NCBI GenBank assembly: GCA_017435645.1
Contig: JAFSER010000040.1
Span: 1 to 50,485, forward strand
Direction of reading: 5' to 3'
Source: Clostridium sp.
GTDB lineage: Bacteria; Bacillota; Clostridia; Clostridiales; Clostridiaceae
DNA: 50,485 bases
Position numbers and translations under genes: made by a program. Of this stretch, positions 1-9,275 are shown piece by piece. The notes below the pieces were generated by a model. It worked only from the letters and a program-made list of their open reading frames with translations, was not told the DNA's origin and searched no databases. Positions within the stretch are counted from its first letter, which is position 1, and each line of letters opens with the position of its first letter.

Positions 1-39
1 ATTTTTCTTTGAATTTGTGATATTCTTTTTAGTATCCAT
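1..39 (-). CDS. 5' end of a gene cut by the window edge, possibly a transposase
   Basis: Reading leftward from an ATG at 39, thirteen codons remain before the window ends, giving a Lys/Asn-rich start (MDTKKNITNSKKN). A GAAAGGA ribosome site lies eight bases upstream, so a real start is likely. The product cannot be identified from 13 residues. The idea of a transposase is inferred from the leader, which folds over the ribosome site as in several insertion sequences. Confidence 0.4.
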   Translation of the reverse strand, partial: MDTKKNITNSKKN

Positions 40-100
40 AGTGATTTCCTTTCGTGAATTGTTCTGCAAATTCAATTTTAACACGAAAATCGCTATGGAT
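34..100 (-). promoter_or_regulatory. Hairpin covering the ribosome site and start codon of the leftward gene
   Basis: Bases 82-100 are complementary to 34-56 over 19 pairs, interrupted only by a two-base bulge and one mismatch or wobble. In the leftward transcript the upstream arm would pair with the GAAAGGA ribosome site and the ATG. A transcript started far upstream would contain both arms and be poorly translated. One started inside the leader would escape. This design is known from IS10 and IS50. Confidence 0.6.
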
Positions 101-183
101 TTTTTATTAGTTCAATTTAATTTTACAACTAGCCTTTATAAAAAATTATAATTGTATATTAAAATAAATACATTAATAAGAAA

Positions 184-226
184 ACCTAGAATTATATAGT
201 TTTAACTAATAAGTTCTAGGCTTTTT
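184..226. terminator. Terminator-like hairpin downstream of the exonuclease gene
   Basis: CCTAGAA (185-191) pairs with TTCTAGG (214-220) across a 22-base AT-rich loop. A T-run follows on the plus strand (CTTTTTT) and a shorter one on the minus strand, so it could stop transcription from both sides. It lies about 55 bases past the stop of the leftward exonuclease gene. Confidence 0.5.
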
Positions 227-282
227 TGTTTGTATTATAATATCTGAAAGTAAACAATATATTATTTTCTTTAGTAAGTTTA

Positions 283-915
283 TTAATTATTTTTTAATAG
301 ATTTGAAAAATATCCAGCAGGAATAAGTCCTTTTTTCATACCTTGAATTACTGTTAAATATGTAGCAGCTGTATCAAATCTTGCATCGTGGTAGTTTCCA
401 CTACCTTCAAAAAGTTCATTTGCTTTTTTAGTAATTTGATCTTCTGTTATTCCTAAAAAGTCTATCACTTCTGAAAGCTTTGGATTTTTTATTGTTCCCG
501 ATGGACTAGGAATATTGCATATAGGTTTATAGTATGCCATTGTACAGAATTTATTTTTTGCATCCCATGTTGTATCTATAAGCCCTGCTTCCCATAATTG
601 TTGTAATTCATGTTTTAAGAATTTTATATCAAATTGAACATTATGACCAATAATAAAATCTGCATCAAAAAAGTCAGGCATAAATTCATGTACAAATTCT
701 AAAAATTCTCTTCCATCTGATAATTCATATAGCTTTTCTAGAGAAAAACCATGAATAGCTTCAGCACCTTCATCCATACTATCTACAGTGAAAAAGAAAT
801 TTTTACCTGTAGTTTTTTGTGGTTTGCTAGAAGCATCTATTAATATATAGCTTAATTGGCAAATGTTACCTGGTTTTATACTTGTAGTTTCTGTATCAAA
901 GAATAATAGCTTCAT
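283..915 (-). CDS. DEDDh 3'-5' exonuclease, DnaQ / Pol III epsilon-like
   Basis: This 210-aa protein is a single RNase H-fold 3'-5' exonuclease domain of the DnaQ family. Exo I is FDTET (D7, E9), Exo II is GHNVQFD (N92, D96) and Exo III is HDARFD (H176, D181), so all metal and catalytic positions are present. There is no polymerase or helicase part, so it resembles stand-alone clostridial exonucleases used in repair or nucleic-acid turnover rather than PolC. The start at 915 has GGAGG ten bases upstream. It appears to be transcribed alone, between hairpins at 184-226 and 985-1021. The substrate (DNA or RNA) cannot be read from the sequence. Confidence 0.85.
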   Translation of the reverse strand: MKLLFFDTETTSIKPGNICQLSYILIDASSKPQKTTGKNFFFTVDSMDEGAEAIHGFSLEKLYELSDGREFLEFVHEFMPDFFDADFIIGHNVQFDIKFLKHELQQLWEAGLIDTTWDAKNKFCTMAYYKPICNIPSPSGTIKNPKLSEVIDFLGITEDQITKKANELFEGSGNYHDARFDTAATYLTVIQGMKKGLIPAGYFSNLLKNN

Positions 916-984
916 TATATCCTCCTAATGTTAGTTTATTAATATATAATAACATAAAATATAAATAAAAAGTCATATTAAAAT

Positions 985-1021
985 AAAATTAATGGCTATC
1001 TTAGAGATAGCCATTAATTTT
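985..1021. terminator. Bidirectional terminator after arginase
   Basis: ATTAATGGCTATCT (988-1001) and AGATAGCCATTAAT (1005-1018) form a perfect 14-pair stem with a three-base loop and T-rich flanks on both sides. The leftward arginase gene ends at its edge (stop at 1020). Confidence 0.85.
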
Positions 1022-1925
1022 ATTTTTCTTCAAAAGCTTTAGAAGTTAATTTTAATAATTCAATACATGTTTCCAAAGTCTTATTATTGTTATCTAGCAT
1101 AGGATTAAATTCTACAAAATCCATTGATTTGACTAAAGAAGTACCTATAACAGTTTCAATTATATCTTTTGCTTCTGAAAAAGATAAACCATCTTCTACA
1201 GGAGTACCAGTTCCAGGAACATATGTAGGATCTAAGCTATCAATATCAAAACTAAAGTGTATATTTTTAATGTTACTTTTTCTAAGCTTATCTAGTAATT
1301 CAGATAATACAGCCTTTATACCATTTATTTTTATATATTTCATAGTCCATACATTTAAATTATATTTTTCTATTAACTCAAGTTCGCCTAAATCTAAATC
1401 TCTACATCCTAATAAAAATACATTTTCAGGTTTAACCTTAATATTTGAAGAATATAAATTAATTAAATCTTCACATCCTACTCCAATTGAACTTGCTAAT
1501 GGCATTCCGTGAATGTTACCAGAAGGTGAACTTTCAGGAGTATTTATATCTCCATGAGCATCAACCCAGATAACTGCAAGCTCTCCATTGAAAAATTTAC
1601 TTGAACCAGCAATACTTCCAATTGCTAAGGAATGGTCACCACCTATAGTTAATGGGAGAAATGAATTTTTTAAAGATTCATATACTTTATCAGCTAGTCC
1701 GATATTTGCTTTTACAACTTCATCTAAATACTTCATTTTCGCGTTGGCTGCGTATTTATCATTTGAAGAAACATTTTCTACATGAACTTCGCCCATATCA
1801 CAGACTTTATGGCTTCTATTAAAGATATCTAGAAGGTTGTTCTCTCTTAAAATTTTAGGACCTTTCTCTACTCCAGGATTATCACATCCGTAGAATATAG
1901 GCATATCAATTATACTAATATTCAT
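1020..1925 (-). CDS. rocF: Arginase
   Basis: A 301-aa ureohydrolase expected to hydrolyse arginine to ornithine and urea with two Mn ions. Metal-binding motifs are in order: GGDHS (95-99), DAHGD (122-126) and SFDIDSLDP near residue 225, which also has the PGTGTP substrate loop. The residues after DAHGDINT (SPSGNIHGMPLA) follow the arginase pattern rather than that of agmatinase. I place the start at the ATG at 1925, ten bases after GGAGG. An in-frame TTG at 1934 is too close to that ribosome site. No other arginine-catabolic gene is adjacent, and the downstream terminator suggests a single-gene unit. No clear ArgR box was seen upstream. Confidence 0.88.
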   Translation of the reverse strand: MNISIIDMPIFYGCDNPGVEKGPKILRENNLLDIFNRSHKVCDMGEVHVENVSSNDKYAANAKMKYLDEVVKANIGLADKVYESLKNSFLPLTIGGDHSLAIGSIAGSSKFFNGELAVIWVDAHGDINTPESSPSGNIHGMPLASSIGVGCEDLINLYSSNIKVKPENVFLLGCRDLDLGELELIEKYNLNVWTMKYIKINGIKAVLSELLDKLRKSNIKNIHFSFDIDSLDPTYVPGTGTPVEDGLSFSEAKDIIETVIGTSLVKSMDFVEFNPMLDNNNKTLETCIELLKLTSKAFEEK

Positions 1926-2204
1926 ATAAAACAAACCTCCAAAATTTTTTATATTTATTAGGGCAATAAATATATATTAATGTTATAAAGTGATTATGTA
2001 AATAAAAAATTAAATTTATATAAAAATTTTAATTTTTTTATAAATGCATAATAATTTTAATAAAGATTTTTTGTCTAAAAATAAGGAAATTTAGAAATAG
2101 TAATTACTAATCATAGTAAAAGGTATAGTTTGAAAATATTTATGAGTTTTTTATAAGTATCTTAAATATAATAAGGTTTTCTATAATTATTAAAATTAAA
2201 AAAT
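1926..2204. other. Intergenic stretch without a recognised gene
   Basis: Very AT-rich DNA between the arginase start and the next terminator. It must hold the leftward arginase promoter, but I could not pick convincing -35 and -10 elements from the AT background. No ORF or strong hairpin stands out. Confidence 0.5.
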
Positions 2205-2240
2205 CTTAGATTAAGGCACTTAGCCTTAATCTAAGAAATC
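2205..2240 (-). terminator. Terminator of the leftward membrane-anchored protein
   Basis: CTTAGATTAAGGC (2205-2217) pairs perfectly with GCCTTAATCTAAG (2223-2235) around a five-base loop. Read leftward it is followed by a T-rich tract. Its upstream arm overlaps the stop codon of the gene at 2231. Confidence 0.8.
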
Positions 2241-2860
2241 ATTTCACTTAATTTTTGTAATATATCATCCTTGTTATCGGAGTAGAATTTATATTCTCTT
2301 ATATAGTTTTGATCTACTTCAGGTAAATTGCTTATTGGCTTAGAATCAGTATATACTTTTTTTTCAGATTCTATTATATTACCATTTTCATCAGTTTTAA
2401 ATATGGCTATATAGCCGTTTTCTTCTCCTAGATAATATTTATTTGCTTCAAATTTATCACTATTTATTTCTTCATTTCTAATATATGTGAATTTTTGTTG
2501 GTTTTTTTCATATAATTTGTATCCATCTTTTGAAAGAGCTTCAGATAATTCTTCTTCTGTTATATTATCCTTTAATTTAAATTTTGACTTAATATTTGAT
2601 AAAGTATCTACCATGTCCACATTATCATTTGTCTTTAGTGTAATATAGATATCATCACTTAAGTAGTTATTATTAGAAAAAACATCTTTCTTATTTTCTT
2701 CTAGATTGGAATTATTTCTATTGGAATTAGTAAAATAGTCAGTAATATAGTAAGTTGAACCAAAGCATATAAGTAAAAATAAAAAAACAGAAAGTGAAAT
2801 TACTAATTTTTTCTTTTTATTTAATATTTCCTTATAGGAATTATTATTTATATTATTCAT
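2231..2860 (-). CDS. Membrane-anchored protein of unknown function
   Basis: A 209-aa protein with a short Asn-rich cytoplasmic start, one hydrophobic segment at about residues 16-37, and a charged Asn/Lys/Asp-rich outer part of about 165 residues. There is no lipobox and I recognise no domain. The ATG at 2860 is chosen because AAGGAG lies eight bases upstream. A GTG at 2869 would place the ribosome site inside the gene. It is divergent from the LCP envelope gene at 3068, so a surface role is possible, but that is inferred from position only. Confidence 0.65.
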   Translation of the reverse strand: MNNINNNSYKEILNKKKKLVISLSVFLFLLICFGSTYYITDYFTNSNRNNSNLEENKKDVFSNNNYLSDDIYITLKTNDNVDMVDTLSNIKSKFKLKDNITEEELSEALSKDGYKLYEKNQQKFTYIRNEEINSDKFEANKYYLGEENGYIAIFKTDENGNIIESEKKVYTDSKPISNLPEVDQNYIREYKFYSDNKDDILQKLSEMIS

Positions 2861-3067
2861 ATATATCACTCCTTACCTTGATTATTGACAATTCAGAAAA
2901 AAATAATCATAAATACTAAAAAAATATTTTAAATTGGGTATTATATTATTTAGATAGCTTTATTTAGTAAATTGTTATTTTTTTGTAATGAAAAAATCTA
3001 TTTAATCTTGTATAATTAAATAGATGCTATTTAGCTGAAGTAATAGGCAGATGAAGGAGGACTAATA

Positions 3068-4675
3068 ATGAGTGAAAATCAGTCATTTAGGAACGATAGG
3101 AGAAAGAAAAAAAATAATAAGAAAAAAAAGATAATTATATCATCAGTTTTAGGTGTATTAGCTTTATTTATACTTTGGGGAATTTGGTATTATAATCATA
3201 TAAGTAATCAAATACATATTGAATCAGAAAATACAAAAACAAGAGAAGTTAACTATGAAGAAGTTGAAGGAATTACAAATATTTTGTTAATTGGAACTGA
3301 TGGTAGAGATGAAGATGAAGCTGCAAGAGCAGATTCTATAATTATAGCTACTTTAGATAATAACAGTAAGAAAGTTAAGTTGACTTCTATATTAAGAGAT
3401 ACGTTAGTAAATATACCTGAATATGGTGAAGATAAGATAAATTCAGCATTTTTCTATGGATCTATTGAAAAAAATGATAATGGAGAGCTTAGAGGCTTTG
3501 AAGGTGGAGCAAGTTTACTTATGGATACTATAGAAGAAAATTTTCATATAGATTTAGATAAATATGTCATAGTAAATTTCTGGGGCTTTGAAGAAATAAT
3601 AGATGAGATAGGTGGAATAGAAGCAGATATTAAAGATTATGAAATAGACGAAATAAATAAATATATTGGAGAATCTACAGGAGTAAAATCACCTCCAATA
3701 ACTGAAACAGGTTTACAAACATTAAATGGTCAGCAAGCATTAGCCTATGCTAGAATAAGATATGTTGGAAATGGTGGATTTGAAAGAAGTGAGAGACAAA
3801 GTAAAGTATTATTCCAAGTTGCAACAAAGTTAAAGGAAGTAAATCCTATAAGGTATGTTAGTCTTGCTAATACTTTAGCAAAGCAAGTAAAAACAAATAT
3901 ATCTATTCCAGATGCATTAGATTTAGCATATACAATATACAAATTGCCTTCTTTAGATTTTGAGCAAATACAAATACCTCAAACAGAGCTTATTGCTAGA
4001 GATAATTTATATAAAGATAGAGGTTGGTGTTTACTTATTGATATAGAGCAAAATGCAAAAATAATGAATGATTTTATATTTGAGGATAAAGTTCCAAATT
4101 CAGAAGAGTTTGATTTACAGTCTGTTTATAATGTTGCAGCGGCTTATGATGCTGAAGAAGCAAGATACAACTCATTATATAACATAAATCCTTCAGATTA
4201 TTATAGTGAAGATGGGGAAGATATAACACCTACACCTCCAAAGGTAGAAAGACCTGAATATAATCAACAAGAGGAGCCAAGTAATAATACAAACAGTAAT
4301 AGTGGAAATAATTCTTCTAATACTAATGGAAATACAAATAATAATAGCGGAAATAACTCTTCTAATACTAATGAAAATACAAATAGTAATGCTGGAAATA
4401 ATTCTTCAAACACTAATGAAAATACAAATAGTAATAGTGGAAATAATTCTTCAAACACTAATGAAAATACAAATAATAATTCTAATAATAGTGGCACAGG
4501 AAATAATGCAGGAAGTGGAAATACAGATAATTCTGGAACAGATAAAAAGCCAAGTGAAGGTGCTGAAGGTAATAATACTACAGAAAGTAATACTAATAAT
4601 GGAACAGAAGGAAATACTAATACAAGTCAAGAAAAACCTTTATCAGAAGAAGCAAAACCAAATAGTACAAATTAA
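3068..4675 (+). CDS. LytR-CpsA-Psr (LCP) family cell-envelope protein with Asn-rich tail
   Basis: A 535-aa protein: a Lys-rich cytoplasmic start, one membrane segment at about residues 22-44, then an LCP domain over roughly residues 75-300. The domain shows NILLIGTDGR, the RADSI segment, the SILRDTLV segment and the NSAFFYGG-type region with Arg and Asp residues used for polyprenyl-phosphate binding. LCP enzymes transfer lipid-linked glycopolymers to peptidoglycan outside the cell. The last 130 residues or so are low-complexity Asn/Ser/Thr/Gly/Glu with four near-identical 15-residue repeats. The start has GAAGGAGG upstream, and a hairpin terminator follows at 4706. It appears to be a single-gene unit. 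Confidence 0.87.
   Translation: MSENQSFRNDRRKKKNNKKKKIIISSVLGVLALFILWGIWYYNHISNQIHIESENTKTREVNYEEVEGITNILLIGTDGRDEDEAARADSIIIATLDNNSKKVKLTSILRDTLVNIPEYGEDKINSAFFYGSIEKNDNGELRGFEGGASLLMDTIEENFHIDLDKYVIVNFWGFEEIIDEIGGIEADIKDYEIDEINKYIGESTGVKSPPITETGLQTLNGQQALAYARIRYVGNGGFERSERQSKVLFQVATKLKEVNPIRYVSLANTLAKQVKTNISIPDALDLAYTIYKLPSLDFEQIQIPQTELIARDNLYKDRGWCLLIDIEQNAKIMNDFIFEDKVPNSEEFDLQSVYNVAAAYDAEEARYNSLYNINPSDYYSEDGEDITPTPPKVERPEYNQQEEPSNNTNSNSGNNSSNTNGNTNNNSGNNSSNTNENTNSNAGNNSSNTNENTNSNSGNNSSNTNENTNNNSNNSGTGNNAGSGNTDNSGTDKKPSEGAEGNNTTESNTNNGTEGNTNTSQEKPLSEEAKPNSTN
4289..4495 (+). repeat. In-frame 45-bp tandem repeats in the LCP tail
   Basis: Four complete units begin at 4289, 4334, 4379 and 4424, with a partial fifth at 4469. 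Each encodes about TNSNSGNNSSNTNEN. Differences are mostly single residues (Ser/Ala, Asn/Ser, Gly/Glu). The unit length is a multiple of three, so copy-number changes would keep the reading frame. Confidence 0.9.
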
Positions 4676-4705
4676 AGAGTTATATATTAGTAAATATGAA
4701 ATATT

Positions 4706-4737
4706 AGACTGTGGCAAAATGTCACAGTCTTTATTAT
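4706..4737 (+). terminator. Terminator after the LCP gene
   Basis: AGACTGTG (4706-4713) pairs with CACAGTCT (4723-4730), followed by TTATTAT. It lies 31 bases past the LCP stop. Confidence 0.75.
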
Positions 4738-4879
4738 AAAAATAAATTAGTTTAAATAGTTTTCTAGAATAATTAATATAAGTAGCTTTTTATTTAATAA
4801 TTAAATGATAAATAAACTTAATAATATATTATAAGTTTTTTCTATGATATAATAAAAGAAAAACGAAAGGAGATAGTAA

Positions 4880-5521
4880 ATGGAGTATCTTTTAAGTAAA
4901 ATAGTAATGATTCCAGCTATATTAATTGCATTTGTTGCACAAGGATATGCAAGAGCGAAGGTTGCAGATTATCTAGGAGATAAGACACCTAGATTTCAAG
5001 GAAGATTAAGTTTAAATCCATTAGCACATATAGATTTATATGGATTTTTAATGATAATAATAACTGGATTTGGATGGACAAAACCAGTTATAACTAATCC
5101 AGCAGCTTATAAAAGAGGATATAAGGATGAATTTAAGGTTAGTATAGCAGCACCTATAGCAAATTTAATTGTAGCTTTTGTAGGAATGTTTATATATATG
5201 TTTTGGATATATGTAGTACAAAACTTTGTACCAACATCAATATACGGTGTTGGATATTATATGTTATATTATATTATTTTAATTAATATAAACTTAGCTA
5301 TTTTTACATTAATACCATTACCAGGACTTGTTGGTTTTGATTTATTTAAAAAAATTAGTCCAAAGAATTTTTATAAATATAGTGAAGTAATATATAGATA
5401 CCAATTAGTGTTACTTGTAGCTGTTGTATTATTTGGTCAATATATATTGATATATCCAGTTGCATTAATTTATAATTTATTTTATGAAGTAGTATCAATA
5501 TTCTTTGGCATTTTTATTTAA
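4880..5521 (+). CDS. Site-2 protease (M50) homologue lacking the zinc motif
   Basis: A 213-aa protein with five or six membrane segments and the M50-B layout. It includes the conserved GRLSLNPLAHID stretch (41-52) and the GWTKPV loop (65-70). In active members the first helix carries HExxH just before the YLGD segment. Here that position reads QGYAR (21-25), with His, Glu and second His all replaced. The C-terminal NPLPPLDG-like motif reads IPLPGLVGFD (145-154), which also loses the usual metal-binding Asp position. It keeps the fold signature but should not bind catalytic zinc in the standard way. The start has AAAGGAG upstream. It stands alone, convergent with the Ppx gene. Confidence 0.8.
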   Translation: MEYLLSKIVMIPAILIAFVAQGYARAKVADYLGDKTPRFQGRLSLNPLAHIDLYGFLMIIITGFGWTKPVITNPAAYKRGYKDEFKVSIAAPIANLIVAFVGMFIYMFWIYVVQNFVPTSIYGVGYYMLYYIILININLAIFTLIPLPGLVGFDLFKKISPKNFYKYSEVIYRYQLVLLVAVVLFGQYILIYPVALIYNLFYEVVSIFFGIFI

Positions 5522-5542
5522 GTATAATTTACATAAAGTGAA

Positions 5543-5583
5543 AAATGAGATGTATATGAAAAATAATCATATATATCTCATTT
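5543..5583. terminator. Bidirectional terminator between convergent genes
   Basis: Bases 5543-5559 and 5567-5583 form a 17-position stem with one wobble and a seven-base loop, in the 66-base gap between the stops at 5521 and 5588. Both sides are A- or T-rich, as expected for a shared terminator. Confidence 0.75.
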
Positions 5584-5587
5584 CTGT

Positions 5588-7096
5588 TTAATAAGATTTT
5601 ATTATTAAATTTTTATTATATATTTCTTTGAAGCTTTCACTAGCCCTTAAAGCCTGCCTTACTTCAAAAGATACATCGATATCAGAATAAACTTTAATTA
5701 TTACATTTTCATCATCAAAGGAAATATTAAGATCTTTAACTGCTCCAACTAAGCTTCTATCTAGACCTTCAGCTATTTTTACAAGAACTCCTATGTATTT
5801 TATAACTTTAAAATCAAGCTGGTTAATTATAGAAGCAAATGGTGAAATAGGTGGATGATATCCATTAAATCTATGAGAAGCAGCAATACAAGCACTCATT
5901 AAAAGCTCCTTATGAGTTAATCCATTTATATGTGAATTTAAAATTATATAAAAGGAGTGCTTATGATGTCCATAATAATTAATACTTATTCCACAATCAT
6001 GAAGCATAGATGAGGTTTTTATAATGTTAAAAAATTCATCTCCTAAATGATGAAGAGGTTTTAAGGAATTATATAAATTATAAGTAATATTAAATACATT
6101 TTTAGCGTGATTTTTATCACAATTTAATGTATCTAATATTCCGTATAAGCTGAAATCTAAAATATCATTAGAAACAGGATAATTTTTAATTAAATGTTCA
6201 TATAACACACCTTCACGTAAACCTCTACTAGAAACAATAATCTTATTACATTGTACTGCATCAACTATATTCTTGAATATAGCAGTACCACCAACTATAA
6301 TATCAGATAATTCAGGATCTATTCCTTCAAGTTTTTTTCGTTGTTTAAAATCCTTGCATTTTAGTAAATTAAAAATTTCTTTAATATCAAAATCAGAAAG
6401 CTCATAGTTATGTGGTATATCAAAAGGATATCTTTTTCTAGCTCTATCTATTTTTCCAATATTTCTAATAATGGCTGCAACTCCTATTATAGAATCAAAT
6501 TTAGTTTCTTTTAGCCAAGGAATAGTGTTTATTAAATTAATTAAAGCTTCTTTAGTATCTATTAAGCTTTGAGGCAAGACTCTATCTTTTAAGTCATATT
6601 TATAGCTTAAATTAACACTACCTACAGGTAAGGTTTCTTTATTTATTATTTTATTATCTTTAACCCAAATTAAGTGAGTATCTGTACTTGCAACTTCAAC
6701 TAATAAAGAGTTTTTTATGTACATACTTCTTTTTATACCTAGAAAATTATAATATATTTCTTCTTCACAGGTTAGAATTTTTATATCTATACCAAGTTCT
6801 TTTTTTATTAAAGATAGAAGATTATCTTTATTATTTGCATCTCTCAAGGATTCAGTAGCAACGGCAAAAATCTTACTAGCTCCAGATACTGTACATAGTG
6901 ACTTGTATGCCTTTAATGTAGAAATTATAACAGAAAAGTTATCATTACATATGCTATAATCAGTAACTAAATCATGACATAATCTAATTGAAGTTTTTAA
7001 TTCATCAATAATTTTAAAATAACCATTTTTATCGACTTCAGATAACATAAGTCTAAGAGAACTTGGACCTATATCTATAATACCTATCCTATCCAT
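5588..7096 (-). CDS. Ppx/GppA phosphatase-family protein with HD domain
   Basis: A 502-aa protein. Residues 1 to about 300 form the actin-like Ppx/GppA domain that acts on polyphosphate or pppGpp. Its first strand is IGIIDIGPSSLRL, where most relatives have D-[IL]-G-S-N-S or T. The remaining part is an HD-type module with LHDCG and HHKHSFYII. Ppx proteins with C-terminal HD domains are typical of clostridia and proteobacteria. It should degrade polyphosphate or pppGpp in the cytoplasm, and which one cannot be decided here. The ATG at 7096 has AAGGAG upstream. It appears monocistronic. Confidence 0.82.
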   Translation of the reverse strand: MDRIGIIDIGPSSLRLMLSEVDKNGYFKIIDELKTSIRLCHDLVTDYSICNDNFSVIISTLKAYKSLCTVSGASKIFAVATESLRDANNKDNLLSLIKKELGIDIKILTCEEEIYYNFLGIKRSMYIKNSLLVEVASTDTHLIWVKDNKIINKETLPVGSVNLSYKYDLKDRVLPQSLIDTKEALINLINTIPWLKETKFDSIIGVAAIIRNIGKIDRARKRYPFDIPHNYELSDFDIKEIFNLLKCKDFKQRKKLEGIDPELSDIIVGGTAIFKNIVDAVQCNKIIVSSRGLREGVLYEHLIKNYPVSNDILDFSLYGILDTLNCDKNHAKNVFNITYNLYNSLKPLHHLGDEFFNIIKTSSMLHDCGISINYYGHHKHSFYIILNSHINGLTHKELLMSACIAASHRFNGYHPPISPFASIINQLDFKVIKYIGVLVKIAEGLDRSLVGAVKDLNISFDDENVIIKVYSDIDVSFEVRQALRASESFKEIYNKNLIIKSY

Positions 7097-7185
7097 AAAA
7101 TAACTCCTTAAAAATTGTAAAATTATAATATAAATATTATATCATTTATAGTAATAAAGTATAGTTAAGAATTAAATAAATTATA

Positions 7186-7215
7186 TTGACAATAAAACTT
7201 GAGTTTATGTATAAT
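7186..7215 (+). promoter_or_regulatory. Promoter of the argS T-box transcript
   Basis: TTGACA (7186-7191) and TATAAT (7210-7215) match sigma-A consensus exactly, with an 18-base spacer. They lie just upstream of the T-box leader. Confidence 0.85.
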
Positions 7216-7235
7216 GTTGATATTAAAAAAGAATA

Positions 7236-7468
7236 AATAAATATCTATGAAAAGAAGAGTACTATATTTAAAACTTTTAGCGAGTAGGGGATGGTGTAAG
7301 CCTTATAAGAAAAGATATAGGAAAAGAGCCTTGGAGATAACTACTGAAAAGAAAAGTAGGCTAGTTCGTTTGCTGCGTTAAAGCATTGAGTGGCATTGAT
7401 ATTGCAAACAGAGTGGTACCGCGGATTTATTCGTCTCTTATTTATTAAAGAGGCGTTTTTTTTATGTT
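7236..7468 (+). promoter_or_regulatory. T-box leader controlling argS
   Basis: A leader of roughly 230 nt with the diagnostic T-box sequence GTGGTACCGCGG around 7413-7424, followed by a terminator stem (about 7432-7454) and a run of nine T. Upstream, AGTA near 7259 and GAA near 7309 resemble the stem I specifier-loop signature, and GGTG at 7293 fits the apical loop. The most likely specifier triplet is AGA (7313-7315), an arginine codon, in agreement with the downstream enzyme. Uncharged tRNA-Arg would favour the antiterminator and switch argS on. The T-box identity is firm. The exact specifier is inferred. Confidence 0.92.
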
Positions 7469-7565
7469 TATTTTATGCTTAATATAATATATTTTAAATT
7501 TACTTTTATTAAAAAGAGGCTTTATTATTAGATATAAATTTTGATGAAAATTAAGGAGGATAAAG

Positions 7566-9257
7566 ATGGATTATAAAAAGAAAGTTGCTGAAGCTATAAA
7601 AAATTATGTAGATATGGATATTGAAAGTATTGAAAAATTAATTGAAATACCACCTAAAAGTGAAATGGGTGATTATGCTTTTCCTTGCTTTCAATTAGCA
7701 AAGGCTTTTAGAAAAGCTCCAAACATGATTTCAGAAGAATTAAAAGAAAAGATAGATGTTGAAGGCTTTGAAAAAATAATAAACATAGGACCATATGTAA
7801 ACTTCTTTGTTGATAAAAATCAATTTACAAAGACAACTATAGATAAGATATTAACTCAAGGAGATAATTATGGTGAAAGTAATATAGGCGAAGGGAAAAC
7901 AGTATGTGTTGAATATTCATCACCAAATATTGCAAAACCTTTCCATGTTGGACATTTATTTACTACAGCTATAGGTAATTCTTTATATAAATTATTTAAA
8001 AAAGAAGGATATACAGTTGAAGGTATAAATCATTTAGGTGATTGGGGAACTCAATTTGGTAAATTAATTTCTGCATATAAGAGATGGGGAAATGAAGAGG
8101 CATTAGAAGAAAATGCTATAAATGAGTTATTAAGAATATATGTTAAATTTCATGATGAAGCAGAGAAAAATCCAGAGCTTGAAGATGAAGGAAGAGCTTA
8201 TTTTAAAGCTTTAGAGGATGGAGAAAAAGATGTTGAAGCTTTATGGAAGAGATTTAAAGATTTAAGCTTAAAAGAGTTTGAAAGAATATACAATATATTT
8301 GATGTTAAATTTGATTCATATGCAGGAGAAGCATTCTATAATGATAAAATGGATGTAGTAGTAGATGAATTAAAAGAAAAGAACCTTTTAGTTGAAAGTA
8401 ATGGTGCACAAGTAGTTATGTTAGATGAATATAACATGCCACCTTGTATAGTATTAAAGGGTGATGGAGCATCAATATATGCTACAAGAGATTTAGCAGC
8501 AGCTATGTACAGAAAGAAAAATTATGATTTCTATAAGAGCATATATGTAGTTGGAACACCACAAGCATTACATTTTAAACAAGTATTTAAGGTGTTAGAG
8601 CTTGCAGGTCATGAATGGGCTAAGGATTGTATTCATGTAGGTTTTGGATTAGTTAAATTTGCAGATAGAAAGCTTTCTACTAGAAAAGGAGAAGTTATTT
8701 TACTAGATGATTTAATAAAGGAATCAGTAGATAAGACTTTAGAAATAATAAATGAAAAAAATCCTAATTTAGAAAATAAAGAAGAAGTTGCTAAGAAAAT
8801 AGGAGTAGGGGCAATAGTATTTACTTATCTTAAAAATTCAAGAGAAAAAGATATTGTATTTGATTGGAAGGAAATGCTTTCTTTTGAGGGGGAAACAGGT
8901 CCATATGTTCAATATTCTTATGCAAGAGCAAATAGTATATTAGCTAGGGCTGGAGAATTAAAAGGCTTAGCTGATTATTCTAAGCTAAATACTAAAGAGG
9001 AATTTGAGTTAATAAAAGCGTTAGAAAGCTTTGGAAAACAAATTCATCAAGCAATAGAAAAATTAGAGCCATCTATAATAACAAGATATACAATAGAAAT
9101 TGCAAAATTATTTAATAAGTTCTATAATGCACATTCTGTATTAAATGTTGAAGATGAGGGATTAAAGGAAGCAAGACTAAATTTAGTTAAAGCTACATGC
9201 CAAGTTATAAAGAATTCTTTAGCATTATTAGGAATAGACGTAGTAGAAAAAATGTAA
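7566..9257 (+). CDS. argS: Arginyl-tRNA synthetase
   Basis: A 563-aa class I synthetase that charges tRNA-Arg. The order is as expected: an N-terminal additional domain (about 1-110), the catalytic fold with the HIGH-type motif [26 protein letters not shown], the KMSKS-like loop KLSTRKG, and a DALR anticodon-binding domain ending in [10 protein letters not shown]. The length is normal. The start has AAGGAGG upstream. Expression is controlled by the T-box leader, and a terminator follows. It is a single-gene unit. Confidence 0.97.
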   Translation: MDYKKKVAEAIKNYVDMDIESIEKLIEIPPKSEMGDYAFPCFQLAKAFRKAPNMISEELKEKIDVEGFEKIINIGPYVNFFVDKNQFTKTTIDKILTQGDNYGESNIGEGKTVCVEYSSPNIAKPFHVGHLFTTAIGNSLYKLFKKEGYTVEGINHLGDWGTQFGKLISAYKRWGNEEALEENAINELLRIYVKFHDEAEKNPELEDEGRAYFKALEDGEKDVEALWKRFKDLSLKEFERIYNIFDVKFDSYAGEAFYNDKMDVVVDELKEKNLLVESNGAQVVMLDEYNMPPCIVLKGDGASIYATRDLAAAMYRKKNYDFYKSIYVVGTPQALHFKQVFKVLELAGHEWAKDCIHVGFGLVKFADRKLSTRKGEVILLDDLIKESVDKTLEIINEKNPNLENKEEVAKKIGVGAIVFTYLKNSREKDIVFDWKEMLSFEGETGPYVQYSYARANSILARAGELKGLADYSKLNTKEEFELIKALESFGKQIHQAIEKLEPSIITRYTIEIAKLFNKFYNAHSVLNVEDEGLKEARLNLVKATCQVIKNSLALLGIDVVEKM

Positions 9258-9275
9258 TTTATGATATTTTAAAGG

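Noticed and set aside
1087-1512. Plus-strand ORF opposite arginase
   Set aside because: Antisense shadow of a clearly conserved gene. No ribosome site and no recognisable domain.
4302-4739. Long plus-strand ORF rich in Ile and Glu inside the LCP tail
   Set aside because: It is an out-of-frame shadow of the 45-bp repeats, with no ribosome site and periodic low-complexity sequence. The opposite-strand Leu/Phe-rich ORF at 4264-4497 is the same kind of artefact.
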